From: Rhodopseudomonas pentothenatexigens
Lineage (GTDB): Bacteria > Pseudomonadota > Alphaproteobacteria > Rhizobiales > Xanthobacteraceae
Assembly: GCF_900218015.1 (NCBI RefSeq)
Contig: NZ_UFQQ01000013.1
Location: 1 to 64,000 of the forward strand
Reading direction: 5' to 3'
Length of the DNA stretch: 64,000 bases
Shown: positions 58,877 to 64,000 of the stretch, in pieces
Layout of the letters: each line of letters starts with the position of its first letter
Position numbering within the stretch: position 1 is the first letter of the stretch
The notes under the pieces: generated by a model
What the model was told of the DNA's origin: nothing
Databases searched by the model: none
Seen by the model: only the letters and a program-made list of their open reading frames with translations
Program-made: the position numbers and the translations under genes

Positions 58877-59066
58877 CGCGGCGCATAAGCTCATACCTTT
58901 ACACAAACCAGTCTTCAAAGCCAACCATCGACCGCCCAAGGCGTGGTCAGGCTGCGCAAACTTTCGGCCAAGACGGTTGATGAGCCTGATTTTCTCGGCG
59001 CCGGTGTTGCACCGCAACCACGGCGACGCCGTGGCCAAGACGGAGCAGGATACCTGTTGCATGGTG

Positions 59067-59318
59067 CTATTGCACGTCCAGCGGTTCTGTTCCGGTCGGA
59101 GCGCCCTGGGCGTCGGTGGTAATTTTGTCGACCCGCGCCTCGGCCTGACGGAGCAGGTCCTCGCAGCGGCGTTTCAACGCCTCACCGCGTTCATAAATCG
59201 TGACCGACTCCTCGAGCGCCACCTTGCCGTCTTCCAGCCGCTTGACGATGGTCTCGAGTTCCTCGAGGGCGCGCTCGAAGCTCAGCTTCTTGACATCGGC
59301 GGTGGAGGCTTCGGCCAT
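59067..59318 (-). CDS. xseB: Exodeoxyribonuclease VII small subunit
   Basis: An 83-residue protein: KLSFERALEELETIVKRLEDGKVALEESVTIYERGEALKRRCEDLL is the XseB helical core. XseB subunits wrap the large subunit XseA in the exonuclease that trims single-stranded DNA ends. It starts 82 bp downstream of the deacetylase gene on the same strand. The order deacetylase-xseB-dxs-tlyA recurs in related alphaproteobacteria. Confidence 0.92.
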   Translation of the reverse strand: MAEASTADVKKLSFERALEELETIVKRLEDGKVALEESVTIYERGEALKRRCEDLLRQAEARVDKITTDAQGAPTGTEPLDVQ

Positions 59319-59400
59319 TTCGCATTCCCGGCAGCGCCGCGCAGGGACGCGGCGGCATTGTCTTGGTTGTTGTTCTTGGTCGCCCGGCGGGGCGGCTGGT

Positions 59401-60330
59401 TCAAGCGCCCATCAGGGCGCCGACGTGAGCCGCAACGGATTCACTCAGGCCCTGCAGGTCATAGCCGCCCTCGAGCACGGAGACAATGCGCCCGCCGGCG
59501 GTCTGATCCGCGACTTCCATCAGCCGCTCGGTGACCCAGCCGAAATCTTCCGCACGCAGGTTCAGGCTGGCCAGCGGATCGCGATAATGTGCGTCGAAAC
59601 CGGCCGAAATCACGATCAGTTCCGGGGCGAACCGCTTGAGCTGAGGCAGGATCGCCTGCTCGAACGCGAACCGGAACTCGGTACCGCCGTCTTCGGAGGC
59701 GAGGGGGGCGTTGACGATATTGTCGTGTTCGCCCCGTTCGCCCTGGGAGCCGGTCCCCGGGAACAGCGGCATCTGGTGGGTCGAGCAATACATCACGGTG
59801 CGGTCGCCCCAGAAGATGTCCTGGGTGCCGTTGCCGTGATGCACGTCGAAATCCACCACCGCGGCGCGTTCGATACCGTATTGCCGCTGGGCGTAGCGCG
59901 CCGCGATCGCGGCGTTGCCGAAGAAGCAGAACCCCATCGGCTTGGTGATCTCGGCATGGTGCCCCGGCGGGCGGGTGGCGACGAAGGCGTTGGCGGCCGT
60001 GCCCTTCATCACCGCGTCCACCGCCGCGACCGAACCGCCGACGCCGCGCAGCGCCGCTTCGAACGTGCCGGGCGACATCGAGGTGTCGCCGTCGATATAG
60101 ACGATGCCGGTCGACGGCGACATGTGGCGCAGCTCGACGATGTGGTGATCGGTGTGGCACAGCGCGATGTGCTCGAGCGAGCCGATCGGCGATTCCGCGC
60201 GAGCCAGCGCCGCGAAGCGTTCTTCACCGAGCGTCTTGTTGATGGCGACGAGCCGCGCGGCGCGCTCGGGATGTCCTTCCGGCGTGTGATGGTCGAGGCA
60301 CGCGGAATGGGTCAGAAAGAGCGTGGTCAT
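59401..60330 (-). CDS. Histone-deacetylase-family (acetoin utilisation-type) protein
   Basis: A 309-residue zinc hydrolase: FLTHSACLDHHTPEGHPERAARL at the start, RPPGHHAEITKPMGFCFFGN with the active-site His pair, FDVHHGNGTQDIFW with the zinc ligands and ISAGFDAHYRDPLASL further on. It deacetylates a protein or a small acetylated compound. The ATG at 60330 gives the canonical N-terminus. Together with xseB and dxs it forms a same-strand run. Confidence 0.88.
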   Translation of the reverse strand: MTTLFLTHSACLDHHTPEGHPERAARLVAINKTLGEERFAALARAESPIGSLEHIALCHTDHHIVELRHMSPSTGIVYIDGDTSMSPGTFEAALRGVGGSVAAVDAVMKGTAANAFVATRPPGHHAEITKPMGFCFFGNAAIAARYAQRQYGIERAAVVDFDVHHGNGTQDIFWGDRTVMYCSTHQMPLFPGTGSQGERGEHDNIVNAPLASEDGGTEFRFAFEQAILPQLKRFAPELIVISAGFDAHYRDPLASLNLRAEDFGWVTERLMEVADQTAGGRIVSVLEGGYDLQGLSESVAAHVGALMGA

Positions 60331-60432
60331 TCGGAAATAGCCCGGCGCCGTCTGTGTGTGCGATATATTCAAATGAATGTAGTTATTCGCCGCGGCGAGC
60401 GAAAGGGCCGCTTAAGGCTTAGCCGCTGCGCC

Positions 60433-62112
60433 TCAATTCAACCGCACGATACGATCCGCGGCCGGCGGCGCCACCGGGCTGTGGGTCCTGAAATAGGCGA
60501 ACAGCGCATCGACGTCGTAGACCCCGGTTTGCGGTGCAGCACCGGCCTTGAACACGGTGAAGCCGTCGCCGCCGGCGGCGAGATACGCGTTCACCGTGAC
60601 GCGGTAGGCCCGCGCCGGATCGACCGCGCTGCCGTTCAGCGTGATCCTGTCGGCCGGAATGCGATTCCCCTCGGCGCCCGCCGCATCCCAGGTGAAGCTG
60701 AAGCCCTTCGACACCTGCAGAATCCGCGGCCGCGCCGGCTCCGCCCATTGCTGCTCCAGCGCCGCCTTGAGCTGGGCGCCGGTCAGCGTCATCGTCACCA
60801 GCTGATTGCGGAACGGCTGCGCGGCGAACACCTGGCCGAACGTCACCGCGCCGCCTTCGCCGCCGAGAATATCGGAGCGGACCCCGCCCGGGTTGGTCAG
60901 CGCAATCTCGGCCCCGCCTTTGTCCGGATCCGCTGTGGCGGCGAGCTGGGCGTCGGCGACGACGTCGCCGAGCACGCTCTCGCCGGCGGCGTTCGGCACG
61001 CGTGACAGCGCCGCCGTCACCGAGCCGGCCGGTCGCGCCGCGATCGGACCGGCGAGCCTGTCGTAGGCCGCGATCAGGTCGCTCTGCGCCGGATCCTTGG
61101 CGAGCGCGTCGGTGCGGACGATGGTGTTGTCCGCCGTGGCGCTGATCACGTCGCGGGTGGTGGGATCGAGCTTCAGATCGATCGCCGTGACGATGGTGCC
61201 GTATTTGTCGCCGCTGGTGACGAGGCGGCCGTCGATCCGGCAGTTATAGGCGCGGTGGGTGTGGCCGCTGATCACCACGTCGACCGCGCGATCGAGCTTG
61301 TCGACGATCTCGACGATGGGACCGGAGATGCCCGGGCACGCATTGTAGTCGCCGGTCGGAAAGCCGCCCTCGTGGATCAGCACCACGATCGCCTCGATCC
61401 CCTTGGCCTTCAGCTCCGGGATCAGGGCGTTGACGGTCTCGGCTTCGTCCTTGAACGACAGGCCGGCGACGCCGGGCGGCGACACCATGTTCGGTGTCGT
61501 CTTCAGCGTCAGCCCGATGAACGCCACCGGCACGCCGCCGAATTTGCGGATCGCGTAAGCCGGAAAGATCGTCTTGCCGGTCGCGGTTTCGACCGTCGAG
61601 GCGGCCAGATAGTTGAACGCTGCGCCCTTGAACGGATGCGGCCCGCGGCAGCCGTCCACCGGGTGGCAGCCGCCGTTCTGCATCCGGAGCAGCTCGGTCT
61701 TGCCTTCGTCGAATTCGTGATTGCCGACGGAAGACAACGCCAGTCCCATCAGCGACAGCGCCTCGATGGTCGGCTCGTCGTGAAACATCGCCGACAGGAA
61801 CGGGCTGGCGCCGATCAGATCGCCGGCCGCGACGAAGATCGTGTTGCGGCGATTGTTGCGCAGCTCCTTGACCAGCGTCGCCATGTGTTCGGCGCCGCCG
61901 GCCGACACCTGGATCTTCCTGGCCGGGTCCGCCGGATCGTCGATCGTGATGCCGCCGGGCGGCGGCTTCAGATTGCCGTGAAAGTCGTTGATCGCGAGGA
62001 TGCGGAGATCGACCGGCGGCGGCAGCAATTCGGCGGCGCGCGCCGGTGCTGCGGCGAGCATCAGCGCGGTCGCGGCTGAGAGCAGGGCGGTGCGGTGGCG
62101 AAGCTTGGTCAT
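60433..62112 (-). CDS. Periplasmic 5'-nucleotidase/metallophosphatase
   Basis: A 559-residue secreted enzyme. A signal peptide (residues 1-27, ending APARA) is followed by a metallophosphoesterase domain with ILAINDFHGNL, VAAGDLIGASP, SVGNHEFDEG and VISGHTHRAYNC (dimetal ligands), then the C-terminal 5-nucleotidase domain with GVRSDILGGEGG and DGFTVFKAG. It hydrolyses extracellular nucleotides to nucleosides for salvage. The ATG at 62112 starts the signal peptide; an upstream start at 62199 is unlikely. Confidence 0.9.
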   Translation of the reverse strand: MTKLRHRTALLSAATALMLAAAPARAAELLPPPVDLRILAINDFHGNLKPPPGGITIDDPADPARKIQVSAGGAEHMATLVKELRNNRRNTIFVAAGDLIGASPFLSAMFHDEPTIEALSLMGLALSSVGNHEFDEGKTELLRMQNGGCHPVDGCRGPHPFKGAAFNYLAASTVETATGKTIFPAYAIRKFGGVPVAFIGLTLKTTPNMVSPPGVAGLSFKDEAETVNALIPELKAKGIEAIVVLIHEGGFPTGDYNACPGISGPIVEIVDKLDRAVDVVISGHTHRAYNCRIDGRLVTSGDKYGTIVTAIDLKLDPTTRDVISATADNTIVRTDALAKDPAQSDLIAAYDRLAGPIAARPAGSVTAALSRVPNAAGESVLGDVVADAQLAATADPDKGGAEIALTNPGGVRSDILGGEGGAVTFGQVFAAQPFRNQLVTMTLTGAQLKAALEQQWAEPARPRILQVSKGFSFTWDAAGAEGNRIPADRITLNGSAVDPARAYRVTVNAYLAAGGDGFTVFKAGAAPQTGVYDVDALFAYFRTHSPVAPPAADRIVRLN

Positions 62113-62343
62113 CGGCGGTCCGAAGGTTGCTGCGTGCCGGGCCGGCATCGCCCGCCGCGCGAGCGAATGCAAGCCTCGCCCGATGCCTCTTTGCCGCATC
62201 GGTGCGTCGGTGCGTCGCCGGATACCGGCCTTGCCGCGGTGCCGATTGAATTCGGTGCGTCCAGCGCGGTACTGATTGCTGTTCGCTATGGAGTCGCGGC
62301 GGTGGCGCCTGCCGTCGTCGCGCAGAACACCGAGGATGCTTCA

Positions 62344-62820
62344 ATGAAACGGCTCTCGCTGGTTTGGTCCGCCGCCATGGTCGCGACGGTCGCGCTCGCC
62401 GCCACAATTCCGCTCGCCGCCGCGCAGCAGCCGAATGGGGGCGAGAAGAACGGCACGCCGCGGCTCGCCGATCTGATGGAAGCCGCGCAAGCGCGGCACA
62501 TCAAGCTGTGGTTCGCCGGCATCACCGGCAATTGGAAACTCGCCGGCTACCAGACCCGTCAGATCAAGACCCGGCTGCAAGAGGCAGCCTCGCTGTATCA
62601 GAGCCTGCCGGTCGACGACGTCACCACCATGGCCAAACCGATCGCCGCGCTCACCGCCGCGATCGCCGCCGAAGACAGCAAGGCCTTCGTCAAGGCCTAT
62701 GGCGACCTGACGGCGGGGTGCAATTCGTGCCACCAGGAGGTCAAGCTCGGCTTCATCGAACTGAGGGCGCCTGCGGCGAATCCGTTCAGCGATCAGGTGT
62801 TCGGGAAGGGGAAGAAGTAG
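62344..62820 (+). CDS. Small c-type cytochrome-like protein
   Basis: A 158-residue secreted protein. A signal peptide (about 1-27, ending PLAAAQ) is followed by a helical domain and a single CxxCH haem-binding motif, CNSCH, near residue 128. The domain precedes the haem site, the reverse of small cytochromes c but like some cytochrome c-prime-related proteins. No distal Met is obvious. It could bind haem or be a sensor. It is divergent from the 5'-nucleotidase. Confidence 0.75.
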   Translation: MKRLSLVWSAAMVATVALAATIPLAAAQQPNGGEKNGTPRLADLMEAAQARHIKLWFAGITGNWKLAGYQTRQIKTRLQEAASLYQSLPVDDVTTMAKPIAALTAAIAAEDSKAFVKAYGDLTAGCNSCHQEVKLGFIELRAPAANPFSDQVFGKGKK

Positions 62821-62904
62821 CTGGTCTCGTCGGCCTCGGATCCGGCGGATCGGCGCGGCGAACTCGGTTTGCTCTTGGGATGCTCGAAACGGTCAGGCGT
62901 TCGA

Positions 62905-63010
62905 CTTGGAGCGTTTTCGAGCGAAGTGGAAATCGGTTCGCGTGAAGAAAACGCGTCCGATCAAGAATCGAGAGCTCCGGTTCTGATTCTATCAGAACCG
63001 GAAAAGCTCT
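62905..63010. repeat. REP-like element (TTTTCGAGCGAAGTGG type)
   Basis: GTTTTCGAGCGAAGTGGA, then CGGTTCGCGTGAAGAAAACGCG and GAGCTCCGGTTCTGAT with ATCAGAACCGG at the end. The arms CCGGTTCTGAT / ATCAGAACCGG pair. Elements of this wording recur in Bradyrhizobium and Rhodopseudomonas intergenic DNA (from memory). It fills the gap between convergent genes. Confidence 0.65.
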
Positions 63011-63023
63011 AGCGGGCGTCGCC

Positions 63024-64000
63024 TCAATACTCCACGTCGAACTGTTGCTCCGCCGCATTGGCGCGGCAAGGCGTCGCGACGATCTTGGCGCCGGGACGGA
63101 TTGCCCGATTCTCGACCGTCCAGCAGCGGTTCTGGTTGCCGCGAACCTGCCCGGCCTGCGCCTGATATTGCCAGCGGTCGCGCGCCATATTGCAGGCCAT
63201 CGTGATCACGTAGTCCGGCGGTTCGGGCAGTTGGTTGATGAACACGCATTGGTCGCTTCGATCCTGCGGGCGGATCGGACTGCCCTTGGTGTCGAACAGG
63301 AAAATCTCGCCTTGCGCTTGGCCGCAACGCGACAGCACGATATCGGCGGAGTCTTCGCCTCGTCCGCCGATGTTGCGGACACACAGGTCGGGGTTGGCGC
63401 GCAGCTTGAAGATTACCTGCGAATTCGCGCCCGAATTGTTGGCGGGCGGGGGCGGGGGCGGCGGCGGCGGCGGCGGTGCAGCCGCCATCTGCTGACTGAC
63501 CGGCGGCTGCGCCGCCGACGCGGCGGGCGGAACGCCGAGGCGGCTGCGACATTCCTGCACCTTGAGGATCGCGGCGGCGATTCCGTCGAGGCGGAAGTCG
63601 TAGTCCATCTTGCCGACGCCGAGCACCGCCTGCCGGCCGTTCTTCAAGGCGTCGACCTGCCCCATGTTGAGCCAGGCGATCGTCCAGTCGTCGAAGATGG
63701 TGCCGCTGACATCCGCGCCGGCGCCGCCGGCAGGATCCTGCCCGTCGATTTCGAGGCGCCCCTGCCAGTCCTTGTTCGCCTTCACCGGGACGACCAATTG
63801 CCACTGGCTGCCGTCGCCCGGCATCGCCTGGTCGACGCCGATACGCACCTCGCGACCGTCGCGCCGGCTCACCGCCGCGCAGTACATGAACAGGCGACCG
63901 CTGAAGGCGGCCGATACGTCCCACCCCCGGGCCTGCCCGTAAGGTTGCTCCATCTGGCCGTTGCCGATGATCGAATAGCCGCCGTATTCCTCCGGCGTCA
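63024..64000 (-). CDS. Proline-rich, Cys-containing secreted-type protein, 5' end cut by window
   Basis: A frame open to the right window edge, so the start lies outside; the first internal Met (63953) would give 309 residues, but upstream codons (TPEEYGGYSIIGNGQ) read through and fit the same protein. It has a domain with paired Cys, a Pro/Ala linker with a long poly-Pro run near the middle, and a C-terminal half resembling a beta-trefoil (ricin-like) layout with several Cys and aromatic repeats. The function is unknown. It is probably exported. Confidence 0.6.
   Translation of the reverse strand, partial: TPEEYGGYSIIGNGQMEQPYGQARGWDVSAAFSGRLFMYCAAVSRRDGREVRIGVDQAMPGDGSQWQLVVPVKANKDWQGRLEIDGQDPAGGAGADVSGTIFDDWTIAWLNMGQVDALKNGRQAVLGVGKMDYDFRLDGIAAAILKVQECRSRLGVPPAASAAQPPVSQQMAAAPPPPPPPPPPPANNSGANSQVIFKLRANPDLCVRNIGGRGEDSADIVLSRCGQAQGEIFLFDTKGSPIRPQDRSDQCVFINQLPEPPDYVITMACNMARDRWQYQAQAGQVRGNQNRCWTVENRAIRPGAKIVATPCRANAAEQQFDVEY

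Noticed and set aside
58820-59062. 80-residue minus-strand ORF between xseB and dxs
   Set aside because: No recognisable family, no ribosome site of quality, and it overlaps hairpins and palindromes; it looks like an open frame in GC-rich DNA.

Overview
The window is about 66% GC and gene-dense. Its gene families, gene order and interspersed palindromic repeats fit an alphaproteobacterium of the Bradyrhizobium/Rhodopseudomonas lineage, most probably Rhodopseudomonas (genus is inference from remembered homologues, not a search). Diagnostic genes include cpdR, rcdA, DUF1192 and DUF4164 upstream of zapA, together with ubiTUV and a FixK-type box. I see no insertion sequence, prophage, plasmid origin or CRISPR array.

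Layout. 1-5300: two divergent short-chain dehydrogenases, a DUF459 SGNH-hydrolase-like protein, and a DapA-family gene behind a leader that looks like a transcription attenuator. 5300-13260: lytic transglycosylase, LysE and TauE exporters, a glyoxalase-fold protein with its divergent TetR regulator, HisN-like phosphatase, a candidate sRNA, N-formylglutamate amidohydrolase, the cell-cycle regulator CpdR, tRNA-Val(GAC) and a second TetR regulator. 13490-17341: a PaoABC-type molybdenum aldehyde oxidoreductase operon facing that regulator. 17445-25100: WrbA, pirin with divergent LysR, a stand-alone DsbD N-domain protein, YqgE and a large 7TM-PAS-GGDEF-EAL protein. 25100-30500: quinone oxidoreductase, DUF1192, a second candidate sRNA, RcdA, ribosomal L31, ABC exporter and an acetyltransferase. 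30600-37000: a MotA/OmpA-type inner membrane pair, a DUF1295 plus cyclopropane-synthase-like pair, two small membrane proteins, an XRE/DUF2975 switch and a lipoprotein.

37210-41974 is a ubiquinone locus. ubiD and ubiX (decarboxylase and its prenyl-FMN synthase) lie divergent to ubiT, ubiU and ubiV (O2-independent hydroxylation). A 14-bp FixK/FNR box sits in the gap between them. 42350-51252 is a central-carbon cluster on the minus strand (tkt, gap, pgk, class I aldolase, a ThiE-like gene, a Sel1-repeat protein, suhB), with a small MazE-like (DUF3018) ORF lodged between pgk and the aldolase gene. 51579-52330 holds a coiled-coil DUF4164 protein (candidate ZauP) overlapping zapA. 52465-64000 carries an RNA methyltransferase, MATE exporter, tlyA, a nucleoside deoxyribosyltransferase, dxs, xseB, a deacetylase, a 5'-nucleotidase, a c-type cytochrome-like protein and a secreted proline-rich protein cut by the window edge.

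Intergenic gaps are studded with palindromic repeats. Family A is a pair of hairpins ending GTCATC/GATGAC and containing a CCAGTATTCCAG/TACTGGATC core. Family B has CATTCCGGGG/CCCCGGAATG ends and an inner CCCGGAATCCATA/TATGGATTCCGGG. Several one-off palindromes also occur. The most interesting candidates are the leader attenuator at 5128-5295, the FixK-boxed anaerobic ubiquinone locus, two CCUCC-bearing sRNA candidates (10655-10742 and 26525-26618), and several perfect or near-perfect operators between divergent genes.
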